64,000 nt of DNA from Piromyces finnis (Eukaryota; Neocallimastigomycota; Neocallimastigomycetes; Neocallimastigales; Neocallimastigaceae), in assembly GCA_002104945.1 (NCBI GenBank), contig MCFH01000074.1, positions 1 through 64,000 on the forward strand, given 5' to 3'. The position numbers were made by a program, and so were the translations under genes. Shown piece after piece: positions 34,222-46,648 of this stretch. The notes below the pieces were generated by a model. It did no database searches. It worked only from the letters and a program-made list of their open reading frames with translations, and was not told where the DNA came from. How positions within the stretch are numbered: position 1 is the stretch's first letter; each line of letters opens with the position of its first letter.

Positions 34222-36046
34222 TGTAATGAATATGATAAATAATTAAATTTATAAATTATAAATTAATAATAATAATAATAATAATTAAAATATAGATAAA
34301 AATTTAAAATATTTAACATGTATAAAATTATTAAATTAAAAATTATAAATGTAAACTTTTTGTTTATTTAATTGTTTATTTCTTTTTAAATTAAATAGTT
34401 TATATTTGTTTATAATTATATCTTAAAATAATAATTTTGTATAAATAGTGATAGAATTACTTATTTTTAAAAATGTTCCTAATAATCCAGAAAAATTAGA
34501 TAATAATATTAAATTTATTAAAATAATACTTATAATTATATTCACATACATACCGAGATGTATTAATAATAAAATATATATTTAATAATACTAGAGTTAT
34601 TAAATATCAAAATTTATAATTAAATAAACTATATTTTATAAAACTAACTAATACTTGAAAATGAACAAGTATAAAAATCATTTATTTTTATTTTCTTTAA
34701 ATTTTATTTATTAAATATTATTTTTTAGATACAAATATTATCACTTTCTATATTCATTTATAGAATTAAGATAATATTTTTCTACGTATCAATGTAATAA
34801 TTATTATTATATGTATTATATAATAATAATTATTATCTTCAATTTAATAATAATTAGTATTATTAAACTGAGAAGTTAAAATAAAATTTTATACTTATCT
34901 TAATAAGAGTTTATTATAAGGAAGTATAATAAACAACACAAAACTTTTAATGTTAATTAATTTAAAATATTTTATTAATATTGTTTTAATAAAGGTTATT
35001 TATTATAATAGTTCTTATAATAATAACTCTGGATTTTTAAGTGGTATTCCAGAGTTCTTTTATTTATAATTTTTTAATAATTTAAAGTTTAATAAAAAAT
35101 TTCTAATCTTAACAAATAATCTTTTTAGGAAAAGACTAGAAGAAAAACCTAAAAAGATATTCGATTGATAACTAATATATCAATCATCGTAATATTAAGT
35201 AAAACCGAATAAAATTCGGAAAAACCTTAATATCCGATTGCCCTAATATTTATTTATATCTTCTAGTTGTTTCTATAAGTTATTTCAAGATACGATACAT
35301 AAATATAAAATACAAACGTAAAATAAAATACATAATGTTTCTTATAAAATGTAATACAAAAATTATTAAATAATAGAATAAATGAATGTTTACTATTATT
35401 TTAGATAAATTACTAAATTAAATAAATAATTAATTAATATAATAATTAAATAAATTTTACATTTAGTAAATGAATAATTAATATTAATATAAATAACTGT
35501 TTATAGTAATTTAAATGAATGTATGCTAATAATTTAAATAATTAATTAATTTAATAATTAAAAAAATAATTAAATAAGAATTAATAATTATTCAATAAAT
35601 AATTATTAATTCTTACAATCAAATACTAGAAATAACTAAATTGTCTTAGTGGTTAGTAGCTAAGACTTTGAGTCTGAATGACACTAGTTCAAGACCTCAT
35701 AGATACTATTTTAAAAATTATGATTTTATTTTATTTTATTTTTAAATTTTATTTTATATGAAGATTATTGATTGGTTAAGAATTTTAAGTTGAAAAAATT
35801 TTATAAATTAATTTAAAAAATTTTTAGTATAAATACGAGTGAATTTTCCCAAATATTTTAAAGAATCGAGATTTTATTAATAAATAATTATATTATTAAG
35901 CACTAACTTATTAAGTTAAATTCTTTGTGTTTTTAATGATATTTTTATAAATTAATAATTTACAGAATATTTTAAAGTGGTAATATTACTAAGTTATTTA
36001 GTAAATATTATAATTTGTTTTATTGTTAAAGACACATTTCATTACA
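34222..36046 (+). mobile_element. Unit C: 1.8-kb LTR-like insertion
   Basis: Its ends are TGTAATGAA and TTCATTACA, perfect 9-bp inverted termini, with a 5-bp TSD TTAAC (34217-34221; 36047-36051). It has no coding frame. A TATA-like TATAAATACGAGTG near 35830 lies about 215 bp from the right end, as expected of a plus-sense LTR. A shorter relative of its right end lies at about 62698-62966. It may be a very long solo LTR or a non-autonomous element. Confidence 0.8.
35642..35702 (+). other. tRNA-like segment inside unit C
   Basis: The segment TTAGTGGTTAGTAGC resembles a D-arm/box A, and AGTTCAAGACCTC about 30 bases later resembles a T-arm/box B. A well-formed acceptor stem and a 7-base anticodon loop are not visible, so it is not called as a tRNA gene. 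A tRNA-derived SINE fragment is possible. Confidence 0.35.
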
Positions 36047-36775
36047 TTAACACAAAAATAAAAAATAAAACATTAAATTTTTATTTTAAAAATCATTTTA
36101 TTTAAAACTCTTAAAAAGATTATTAACTATATAATAGTTAATAATTAAAAAATTGAAAATAACAATTACATCGATTTAACAAATAAAAATTACATGTATT
36201 TATATTTTTTCATAATTATATTCTAATATATTATTCTATTTAAATAAACATATATTTAATATAAATTAAACAAAACTAATTTAATTAAATAATAAAATAA
36301 CAGAACTAAACTAAACTAATTCATTATACTTTTAATTCAATTTGAGTAAACTCAAAATTGAATAAAGCCCATGTATTTTCTATAAATTAATTTAATATTA
36401 TCAATACTATTCTTAATATATTTCCTATTGAAATATAAATAAATCTATTTTTAAAACTAAGTTAAAATTATTAAACTATTCTAAATTTAAATAAAAAAGT
36501 ATAATCTATTCTAAAATTAAATAAAAAGTATTTGAAAAATATTTTAATTATTTAAAATATTTGAAATATTTAAATTTAAAATTCTTTTATTCCTTAAACT
36601 TAAATATTTATCTTAATTTAAATTTAACGGAATTATTATAAAATAATTTATTATTAAATTATTCCATAAAATTTACTCAAAAATTTTATAATCAGTTTTA
36701 CTAAATATTAATTTATTATTTAATAATTAATAATTAATTATTAAATAATCTAAAGATATATATTATATCTTTACA

Positions 36776-39450
36776 ATCTCGCCCTTTAAGTCGAGCTCCT
36801 GCGAGATTATTTTCTTGAAGAAATTTAAATAACAAATGGTTACTACTTTTTCTAAATCATAACATTGTTAAAAAAATATAAGTATTTAATTTATTTATAC
36901 TCTTATTATCATTCTTGTTACTTATACATAATTCTAATAATTTATCTAAAACTTAATCATCAAGAATCCATTTGTTTTTATATTCAGATTATGGTTATTT
37001 ATAAATTGTTTTCTATTAACATTTTTATTTAAGTATTCAAAACAAAACATTTACTTAAGTTTCAAATTTTTATTTATTCAATTCTTCTTGATCATCATGA
37101 CTTTTATAATCTTCTTATGCATGATTAAAATTCTATTTTACAATTTTAATACTTTTTATTAATACTTATAGTAATTTGTTCAACTTTCTTTGATTTATTA
37201 GCTGAAGAAATTTCAATATTAAATTTTAAATTAAATCCACAGTTTGTATAAAATTGAAATTGATTGATTGATTACAATAAAATATTATAAGTAGATTCCA
37301 ATATAACAATCAATTCGATTTTATTAACCAACGGAGATATTGGAACAATATCTCGTTCACCCTCTCATTTAAATGAAAAGTCTGTGATAAAATTTATATT
37401 AAATATATCAAACAGACAATTCTAAAATTATAAAGAAAATAGCATTTAAAGAGTATTAAATGTTTTTTATTATTGTACAAGCTTTAAACCAAGTGGAACT
37501 TATTTTTTTTTAAAGGTTATTATTAAGCAAATAAATATAACAAAATTCTTAGTAATAAAATATTTGTAAAAAAATTAACATTCATTAATAATAATGGAAA
37601 AACATCATTCAATAATTATATTAACTATACCACTATTTTTTTTTAATCTTATTATTAAATAAACAAAAGTGGTATCAAGTCATCAAGTAAATACTATAAT
37701 TTAATTAACAAATTTATCATTTTTAGACGTTTTTAAAATACTTTTAGCATATTTATAATTCTTTTATTTTATAATTTATCAATATATGGTATTATAAAAT
37801 TATTTCTTTTTTAAAAATTTAACAATGAATTCATAAATTTAAATATCATCAATAAAACATCACAGAATTGATATAAACATATACATAATGTTGTACTAAA
37901 TATTATTAATTATAAAGTAATTAAAATACTTCATCAAAAGCATCACTTAAAATATTAAAATAGAGCTGATACATTTTTGAATAAAAGGTATGATAATAAA
38001 TTAAAAATGCCATATAAAGATTAAAGCAATTTTAAATTCATCACCTTATTTAATTCTTACTAAGCTATTGATATATTTAAATTTAGTTTAAAAACATACT
38101 TTACTCCATTTATCTTATTTATTGATTAAAGGAATATATGAATTTCAATAATTATATCATTTAATTTCCTACAATCAATATATAGTAATTATAGTTATCA
38201 ATCTCATTATACTTCCATTAAAAAGAATTGTATAAAGATTAAAATCTTTTTTTTTTTCCTTTATAAAGTTCGTTTTATTAAGTACATAAAAACTATTCAT
38301 TTATTAAAAACTCTTATAATTATTATACATATTACATTAATTTATATTTGTTTTATTCATTATATTTATTACATTTATCATATTTATTAACTTATTCTAT
38401 TTATTAATTTATTCTATTTATTATATTTATCATATTTATTAACTTATTCTATTTATTACTTTATTCTATTTATTACATTTTATTATATTTTTTTTTCATT
38501 TGTTGTATTTATTAATTCTATTTTTTTTTTAATTATTATTAATACTAACTATTATACTATCAAGTTGTTACTATTACTAAAACTATTCCTCATTAATTTC
38601 TATTATAGCTATTTCTAATTCTACAATACTAATACATTACAATCATATTTATTTTTTAAATTACATTTATTATAATCAAAATTATTTAGATAACATTATT
38701 TTCCATAGGACGAATGTACTTAACATTTTGTTATAATCCTCCACAATTCAGTAATTCATTAAGTTTCTTTTTAAAACATTGGAATTTTCAAATTTATTAT
38801 TTCATTACTGAATTGTTCTTCTTTCTTGATTCTTTTTATTTTCATTTTATTCTTTATAAAATCCAGATAAATGAAATTAAGAACAGATCCAGAATAGATT
38901 AATTTTCTAGCTCTGATTTCACTACCATCATATTATTAAGAATAAAAAATATTACACTCATTTCTTATTATATATTTATTTAACTTTATAATTATTCAAT
39001 CAAAACTACTATATTAATTTATTCAAGTTATTTGAATCTTTTAAATATAAAACTTACTTCTTAATAAAAATATAAACTTATTAACTAGATATACAATAAC
39101 TTCTTTATAAAAAATTCTTTATTTAATTAATTTATTTTAATTTATTAAATATAAAAAACATAATTTATTTAACAACTAAATTTGTAAAACCTCCTCATAT
39201 TGAATTCAAATTATTTTAATTATTTATTCTTAATCATTTGTTTAATAAATTATTTAATAAACTATTACAATCAAATTATCTTAATTTACTAAATATAAAA
39301 ATAATTTTTTTTTAATAAATGTATAACTTTTTAAATAACTAAATTTGTATTGACTTTTGTTGATAAATTCAAATCAAATTAAAAATGCTTTAAATTTATA
39401 TTCTAATTATTAAGAATTTTCTATTTAGTCAAATATTCAGTTATATAAAA
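36776..39450 (-). pseudogene. Degenerate Ty3-B Gag-Pol region
   Basis: Short stretches align with Ty3-A, such as the region after the LTR (TCGAGCTCCTGCGAGATT) and a segment near 37340-37380 matching the Ty3-A integrase strand around TCGTTCACCCTCTC. The rest has drifted to extreme AT content with no usable frame. I cannot assign individual domains with confidence. Confidence 0.6.
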
Positions 39451-39463
39451 TACACCTTTATAT

Positions 39464-40780
39464 AAAAGAAGTCGACCTGACTCCATCATATCAACTGGTG
39501 TCAGCGAATTCTTTATAAAGTATAAAGTAAGTTATTACAATGAAATTAAATTTTTAAGTTCGTTTTCGTATTACTTCAAAATATTTTAATATATTATATA
39601 GTATATTTCTTAATTGTATTTATCTAATTTAATTAATAATATATTATCCTTGAATATATTATATTTATTTAGTTAGTTAATCGAATTTATATTGTATCTT
39701 CATATTAAAGAAGTCGACCTGACTCTATCCTTTAAAGAAAAGGTGTCATCGAATTATTTATTTAGTATAAAATTAAATTATTTTAAAAGTAATTTTAAAT
39801 ATCAAATCATTTTCTAACTTCATTAAATTAAATTATATATTTCAAATTTTCAAGTTAAATTAATTTATAGTATTTTCAATTTAATTTATTATATACTATT
39901 TCCCAAAAAGATGTCGATCTGACTCTGTCCTCTAAAAAGGTGTCATCGAAATCTTATTATAATAAAGAATAATTTATTTATTTAACTAACTTTACACATT
40001 ACTTTTACTTTTATTGTAAAAAAAATTTTAATTCATTTCTTAATTTTAATTTATTATATACTATATCTAAAAGATGTCGCTCAGACTCTATCCTATCAAA
40101 AGGTGTCGAGCGAGGTCTTTTAAGTATATAATAAATTCATTTCAAATTTATTTATTATATAATCAAATTTTAATTTGTTTTAATTATATATTCAATTTAA
40201 TTTATTATATACAATATCTAAAGATGTCGCTCAGACTCTATCCTATCAAAAGGTGTCGAGCGAGGTCTTTTATAATATATAATAAATATATTTCAATAAA
40301 ATAACTTTTTCCAATAAGTGATATTTACATTTTAATTCACTTATTTCTCAATTTCATTTTAATTAATAAATATCAAAATTTTAATTTTCATACAATATAT
40401 TTTAAATAATTCTATAATTATTATATACCATGTTTAAAAGATGTCGCTCAGACTCTATCCTATCAAACGGTGTCGAGCGAGGTCTTTTAAGTATATAATA
40501 AGTTCATTTCAAAATAACAATTAATAATTCATTCAAATAAGTGAAATCAACATACTAATTCACTTATTTCTCAATATATTTAAATAATTTTAAAATTTTA
40601 TTAACTTTTTCTCAATTTTCTTTCTTTTTAAATAAGTTCTAATTTTCTTACTTCGCAATTAATTTTTTGATTTAATTTACTCTTTTAATTGTATATATCC
40701 AATTTAATTTATAATATACTATGTATAAAAGATGTCGCTCAGACTCTATCCTATCAAACGGTGTCGAGCGAGTTCTTTTT
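39464..40780. repeat. Seven-copy hairpin array in the Ty3-B leader
   Basis: Core copies lie at about 39464-39515, 39705-39757, 39904-39955, 40069-40122, 40219-40272, 40436-40488 and 40726-40780. The younger copies read AAAAGATGTCGCTCAGAC, then TCTATCCTATCAAAAGGT, then GTCGAGCGAGGTCTTTT. AAAAGA pairs with TCTTTT, CGCTC with GAGCG, and GAC with GTC. Flanking AT-rich arms (TTATTATATACT / AGTATATAATAA) lengthen the stem. Spacers are AT-rich and irregular. Confidence 0.9.
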
Positions 40781-40929
40781 ATAGTATATTATAATTAAAT
40801 TTAATTTTAAGAGCTTCATCAATTTATAAACAAGAGTATTTCATAAATATATTTCTATTAGTATTACAGATAGATTTTATATATAAAGATTTCATTGTTC
40901 CATACAGTAGAGTTACACTTATTCCAATT

Positions 40930-41215
40930 CCAATATAAAAAGGAAAGTTTCACAGAGTAGAAGTTCTACAAGCAAAGTTCCACGAGATTCGTTCAAAAGA
41001 ATTCCACGAAGGGAGGATTTCACAAGGTAGTGTTCCACAAGTAGGTAAAAATTCCACAATTATAGTTCCACAAAGTAGTGTTTCACAAAGAGGGTTTCAC
41101 AAGGTAGTATTCACAAAATTTATTTAGAATTTCACAAAGTAGGGTAACACAAAATTAATGTTACACTGACAGAAGTTACACCATAATAGTTCCACAAGGT
41201 AGGCTTCTCAAGTGG
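40930..41215. repeat. Short interspersed GTTCCACAAGGTAG-type repeats
   Basis: A unit of the form (G/A)TTCCACAA, often followed by GGTAG or AGTAG, recurs more than twelve times at roughly 15-30 base intervals between the hairpin array and the 5' LTR of Ty3-B. Variants include TTTCACAAAG and GTTACAC. Confidence 0.8.
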
Positions 41216-41346
41216 ACAAAAAAAATTTCCGAAGAGAAAAAATTTCCGAAAAGTTCCAAATTTTCTATGGTAGCAATTCCCAATGTTGTAACTTCAGAAA
41301 ATAAAAATTGTTTTATTATTAAATATAAAACGTGTTTTTTAATAAG

Positions 41347-41357
41347 GTAATTGTTAT
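41347..41357 (-). promoter_or_regulatory. Putative self-priming primer-binding site of Ty3-B
   Basis: The same 11 bases as in Ty3-A (ATAACAATTAC on the minus strand) directly abut the 5' LTR. They are complementary to GTAATTGTTAT at 41535-41525 inside that LTR, 35 nt from a TATAAATAC box (41570-41562). Confidence 0.6.
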
Positions 41358-42144
41358 TGTAAAAGTATAAAATTTAAAATAGATTTTATACTTAAAACAA
41401 AACAATTTTTATTAACACAAAAATAAAAAATAAAACATTAAATTTTTATTTTAAAAATCATTTTATTTAAAACTCTTAAAAAGATTATTAACTATATAAT
41501 AGTTAATAATTAAAAAATTGAAAATAACAATTACATCGATTTAACAAATAAAAATTACATGTATTTATATTTTTTCATAATTATATTCTAATATATTATT
41601 CTATTTAAATAAACATATATTTAATATAAATTAAACAAAACTAATTTAATTAAATAATAAAATAACAGAACTAAACTAAACTAATTCATTATACTTTTAA
41701 TTCAATTTGAGTAAACTCAAAATTGAATAAAGCCCATGTATTTTCTATAAATTAATTTAATATTATCAATACTATTCTTAATATATTTCCTATTGAAATA
41801 TAAATAAATCTATTTTTAAAACTAAGTTAAAATTATTAAACTATTCTAAATTTAAATAAAAAAGTATAATCTATTCTAAAATTAAATAAAAAGTATTTAA
41901 AAATATATTTTAATTATTTAAAATATTTGAAATATTTAAATTTAATTAAATTCTTTTATTCCTTAAACTTAAATATTTATCTTAATTTAAATTTAACGGA
42001 ATTATTATAAAATAATTTATTATTAAATTATTCCATAAAATTTACTCAAAAATTTTATAATCAGTTTTACTAAATATTAATTTATTATTTAATAATTAAT
42101 AATTAATTATTAAATAATCTAAAGATATATATTATATCTTTACA
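41358..42144 (-). repeat. 5' LTR of Ty3-B (family B)
   Basis: This 787-bp copy starts TGTAAAAGTATAAAATTT and ends TATATCTTTACA. It contains the TATA box and self-primer match noted beside it. Confidence 0.93.
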
Positions 42145-42396
42145 TAATCTATGTACATTAGATACATATCGTCGTACAATATTTCCAACAATAATACTAA
42201 GCCACATATAGTCAAACCGATCACGTGTCAACCGCCCCCTAATGTTTACACTTAAATTGATTAATGTTGCATGTGTATTTGGCATAGCCTAAGTCACCAT
42301 TTATAAAGTTCTAATTTGAAATGTACCTTGTACACTTTGACCCTCTCAGGTAGGATAGACGAGTGTTATTATCATAGTAGTGAATTAGAAAGTGCA
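42145..42396. other. Unassigned, less AT-rich segment
   Basis: This 250-bp piece lies between Ty3-B and a truncated family A LTR. A 60-codon open stretch on the minus strand (GRLTRDRFDYMWLSIIVG) is not recognised. It may be the tail of an older element or host DNA. Confidence 0.3.
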
Positions 42397-42575
42397 TTAA
42401 TACTTAAGCCACAAATATTATTGTTTAAGTTACACAAATAATATTATAGAAAAAGAAAATGGGAAATAGTTTATATATTAATAATTAAAGTTTAAAACAA
42501 AATAAATTATTAATATATTTTTAATGTTCTACAAATAAATTTCTCAATTTAAACTCCTAGTTTTAGTATTGTTTT
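42397..42575 (+). repeat. Family A LTR, left fragment (5' truncated)
   Basis: The match to family A begins at ACTTAAGCCACAAATATT and runs to TTAGTATTGTTTT, where Copia-3 is inserted. The first 40 or so bases of the LTR are missing or diverged. The rest of this LTR is at 49144-49529. Confidence 0.85.
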
Positions 42576-42804
42576 TATTAACATCCAAAAGAATTAAATT
42601 AACTTTATATTATTAATTTTACAAACCCATCAATTTATGTATTTATATTGTTTAATGTATTTGTATTAAATATTTAGTGGTCTAGAATCAAGCCACAAAT
42701 TGTATAAGAAAAAAATTTTTTCATTTATTTTAAATTTTCATAGCTATCATAATTTTAATATATTAATAAACTTTAAATATTATAAAACAAATATACAGTT
42801 TATA
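42576..42804 (+). repeat. 5' LTR of Copia-3
   Basis: 229 bp from TATTAACATCC to CAGTTTATA. It is followed by GATTAAGAGTCCCGCC, where a primer site would lie. Confidence 0.75.
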
Positions 42805-42836
42805 GATTAAGAGTCCCGCCTTATCGAAAAAAGGAA

Positions 42837-43842
42837 ATGTTTTCCGAAAACCAATTATCCCAAAGCGACCGCTTAAACAAAAATAACTTTGATGAATGGC
42901 AGTTCCTCATCGGCAACATCCTGAAATCCAAGAAAATTTTTACTTACGCAAAGGAGGACGTTATAGGCTCAGTACGTGCGAAAGTGGAAAATTCAAAAAA
43001 GAAGAATGGAGGGGTAGCCGAGAAAATTGTCTTGATGGAACTAGAAGATGCAGAGGCACAAGACGCTTTAGCTGCATCAATCATCAGTACCAATGTGTCC
43101 AGAGAATGCTTGGAACACATTAAAACCCTTGATACTGCATGATAATGTAAAAGCTAAAATCGCTTTATCAAGGTAATGAATTATCTGATATTCAACATTG
43201 GATGAAGAATCTTTATTCTTTAAAGGCCAAAAGTTTAACTGACTGTAAGGATGTACTCTATCAAATCAATGAAATATTCTTTGTGTTGGAGTCCAACAAT
43301 TCTAACTTTGGAGACTGGGAAAAAACAAGGATTATTTATTATTCTTTACCTCAATGTATGAGAACCCAGATACACCCTGAGGAACAAAGAAGATTAAGGA
43401 TTTTTTGACCGAAGTTAATAACAAGGTTAATTTTCAAATCTACCTTCAAAAGAACATCAAATACAACCAGTCGATTATCAATAATGACCAAGATGATTTG
43501 ATGGACATTGACTTTGTAGGCCGAAGAAGCAAGAATGATTACTCAAACCACAATTCCTCCAAAGCTACCCAGCAAGGTAACCATAAACATTATGCGCTAT
43601 CTGCGGTAGGCACGGTCACAAACTCGAAGATTGTGAACATAATTTATTCGCCAAGAAAAACAAAGGAAAGAAGTCTACCGAACAAACTTCCAAGTCTTCC
43701 AAATAAAAGAAACAGAAGAACAATAAAAGTAAAAACGAAAACGTTAAAGGGAAAATCTTTATCCAACATCCAGTACGACACCGAAGAAGACATAGGGGAT
43801 ATCTCTTTTGATAAGAGCTATGTATCCAAGCAATATGAATAG
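42837..43842 (+). pseudogene. Copia-3 Gag
   Basis: The frame begins MFSENQLSQSDRLNKNNFDE (42837) with the tryptophan-bearing start typical of copia Gag, and contains a helical middle part. Frameshifts occur near 43135, 43405 and 43585. A CCHC knuckle (CAICGRHGHKLEDC, about 43594-43635) is preserved in a frame different from the flanking one. Codon content is far less AT-rich than the surrounding DNA. Confidence 0.8.
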
Positions 43843-44106
43843 CATAGAAACCATAAAACCCGAAGAAATAATGGAGGAAAAGGAAACCAATGTTTCCACA
43901 ATTAAGTCCATTCAAAACTGTGAAATTTCCAACCACACAATATGGACTTATGATAAGTGCATCAGAACATATCACCTGTAATAAAGGAATTCTTAAAAAC
44001 TATAAGAATTCCATTACCATGAAATGTGCCAATAATTCCATCTGTGTGTTTGAAGGGGTAGGCACATGATGGTACAATCAACGGTTTTGAAATACATTTT
44101 GAAAAT

Positions 44107-44636
44107 GTGTACTATTCAAAACAAATTAATAAAAACCTTCTCAGTGGTACAAAGCTCGTTAAAAATGAAATATCTTTTTACCTTAGCTCCCAAGATAACA
44201 CACCTATTCTCTGTTTAAACTACCACAACAAGAAGAATAAACAGTTCAACATTGGAAAATACACAGCAAATAAAAACAATATCTTCAATATTCCAATAAT
44301 GAACAATGCTAAAAAAGAACTCTCAATTGATACATTGGATGCAGTATCAGAAAAAGACGAAAACAGAATGTTGTGGCACAGATGGCTAGGACACTTATAC
44401 TTTAATGGCATCAACAAGTATGGCAAACTACACAATGAGTCCGCACCATCATGCATGGACTGTAAAATTGCGAAACTCAACAAGAAACCTAATTATGGCA
44501 TTACACCCAAGGCAAAGGAAATACTTGAAATAATCCACGCAGATGTTATTGGGCCAGTCAAAACATCGTATACTGGCAAGAAATACATCCTATTACTTAT
44601 CGATGTATCTTCAAGAAAATGTTGGGTATATCTCAC
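44107..44636 (+). pseudogene. Copia-3 integrase, N-terminal part
   Basis: This part has the zinc site (LWHRWLGHLYFNG, CMDCKIAKLNKKPN) and the first catalytic region (IHADVIGPVKTSYTGKKYIL). It breaks at the family B LTR and resumes in frame at 46649. Confidence 0.88.
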
Positions 44637-45196
44637 TGTAAAAGTATAAAATTTAAAACAGATTTTATACTTAACAATTTTTATTCACAAAAATAAAAAA
44701 ATAAAACATTGAATTTTTTATTTTAAAAAACATTTTATTTAAAACTCTTAAAAAGATTATTAACTATATAATAGTTAATAATTAAAAAATTGAAAATAAC
44801 AATTACATCGATTTAACAAATAAAAATTACATGTATTTATATTTTTTCATAATTATATTCTAATATATTATTCTATTTAAATAAACATATTTAATATAAA
44901 ATAAACAACACTAATCTAATTAAATAATAAAATAACAGAACTAAACTAAAACTAATTCATTATACTTTTAATTCAATTTGAGTAAACTCAAAATTGAATA
45001 AAGCTCATGTATTATCTATAAATTAATTTAATATTATCAATACTATTCTTCTTAATATATTTCCTATTGAAATATAAACAAATCTATTTTTAAAACTAAA
45101 TTAAAATTATTAAACTATTCTAAATTTAAATAAAAAAAGTATAATCTATTTTAAAATTAAATAAAAAGTATTTAAAAAAATATTTTAATTATTTAA

Positions 45197-46414
45197 TGTA
45201 AAGATATCAAACGACACAAATTGATATCTTTAATGTAACGTAAGCCATAATTACTATTGTTTAAGTTACACAAATTATATTACAGAAAAAGAAAATAGAA
45301 CATAATTTATTTATTAATAATTAAAGTTTAAAACAAAATAAATTATTAATTTATTTTTAATGTTTAATAAATAAATTAAAATTCTCAATTCAAACCCCTA
45401 GTTTTAGTATTGTTTTGTAATAGAAATAGATATATAGTATATAATTATTAAATGATTAATATATAAATAATACATGGGAACATATTCAAATTGAATAGTA
45501 CTTAATTTGAATTGCCAATTGTATTTTACTAAAAATAGTTATAGTTTAAATATTTATTAATAATTAAGATTTTAGTGTAGATTTTAAATAATAATATATA
45601 AGAAATAAATAATTATAATATAATATAAATGTATTTAGGTAATGTAAAGATATCAAACGCCTCTGTTTGATATCTTTAATGTAACTTAAGCCACAAGTAT
45701 TATTGTTTAAGTTACACAAATTATATTCAGAAAAAGAAAATGAGACATAATTTATTTATTAATAATTAAAGTTTAAAACAAAATAAATTATTAATTTATT
45801 TTTAATGTTTAACAAGTAAATTAATATTCTCAATTTAAATCCCTAGTTTTAGTATTGTTTTGTAATAGAAATAGATAAATAATAAATGATTAATATATCA
45901 ATAATACATGGGCACATATTCAAATTAAATGGTACTTAATTTGAATTGCCAATTGTATTTTACTAAAAATAGTTATAGTTTAAATATTTATTAATAATTA
46001 AGATTTTAGTGTAGATTTTAAATAATAATATATAAGAAATAAATAGTTATAATATAATATAAATGTATTTAGGAAAAATATAAATAGAAGATATTTTTCA
46101 TCATTTTATCGATGTAATTGTTATTATTAAAATTCTATTATAATAAAAGATATTTTATAAAACAATTTTTTATTTTATTTTTCAAATTTTGTGTTATTGT
46201 AATAGAATAGATATCCTAATCTATTCTTTCTGTGTCGCCATTACAGGTAAAATATAAATAGAAGATATTTTTCATCATTTTATCGATGTGATTGTTATTA
46301 ACAATTTTATTACAATAAATTAATAAAAAAACTATTTTTTATAAAACATATTTTATATTGTTATTGTAATAGATTAGATATCCTAATCTATTCGGTTTAG
46401 TGTCTGACTTTACA
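45197..46414 (+). repeat. Family A solo LTR nested in the family B LTR
   Basis: TSD TTTAA lies at 45192-45196 and 46415-46419. It is split by another family A LTR at 45643-46245 and has diverged from the Ty3-A LTR more than the inner copy has. Confidence 0.93.
45643..46245 (+). repeat. Second family A solo LTR nested in the first
   Basis: 603 bp with perfect TSD GGTAA (45638-45642; 46246-46250). It is closely similar to the Ty3-A LTR. Confidence 0.95.
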
Positions 46415-46648
46415 TTTAAAATATTTGAAATATTTAAATTTAATTAAAATTCTTTTATTCCTTAAATTTAAATATTTATCTTAATTTAAATTTAACGGAA
46501 TTATTATAAAATAATTAATTATTAAATTATTCCATAAAATTTATTCAAAAATTTTATAATCAATTTTACTAAATATTAATTTATTATTTAATAATTAATA
46601 ATTAATTATTAAATAATCTAAAGATATATATTATATCTTTACACTCAC

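Larger units (their letters stand above)
34163..36775 (-). repeat. 3' LTR of Ty3-B (family B), interrupted by unit C
   Basis: It starts TGTAAAAGTATAAAATTT and ends ATATTATATCTTTACA. The LTR resumes at 36047 after the 1,825-bp insertion with the duplicated TTAAC. Confidence 0.92.
34163..42144 (-). mobile_element. Ty3-B: full-length but decayed gypsy element with family B LTRs
   Basis: A perfect TSD, TAATC, lies at 34158-34162 and 42145-42149. The LTRs are at 34163-36775 (split by unit C) and 41358-42144; without the insert they are about 783 and 787 bp and very similar. The boundary of the left LTR matches Ty3-A: a purine-rich tract complement and the sequence AAGTCGAGCTCCTGCGAGATT follow it. 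The internal region lacks any long frame. In minus-strand order it has a primer site, a repeat-rich leader and a degenerate coding part. Confidence 0.93.
44637..46643 (-). repeat. Family B solo LTR in Copia-3, itself carrying two nested family A LTRs
   Basis: It starts TGTAAAAGTATAAAATTT and ends TATATCTTTACA. A perfect TSD CTCAC lies at 44632-44636 and 46644-46648. Removing it joins the integrase frame. Confidence 0.95.

Noticed and set aside
35642-35702. Functional tRNA gene
   Set aside because: No 7-bp acceptor stem and no proper 7-base anticodon loop. Only box A/B-like parts are visible.
38714-38902. Small plus-strand frame in Ty3-B
   Set aside because: It lies in the degenerate coding region, is rich in Phe/Ile and has no recognisable motif.
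40074-40304. Open frame with a repeated peptide (MSLRLYPIKRCRARSF)
   Set aside because: It is the hairpin repeat read through in one frame. The peptide repeat follows from the DNA repeat.
39464-40780. CRISPR-like array (seven similar repeats with spacers)
   Set aside because: Spacer lengths vary from about 100 to 240 bases and are AT-rich, repeats diverge with compensatory changes, and the context is a eukaryotic retrotransposon leader with no cas genes.
39464-40780. Hammerhead or other known self-cleaving ribozyme
   Set aside because: No CUGAUGA..GAAA core or other catalytic consensus I know is present on either strand.
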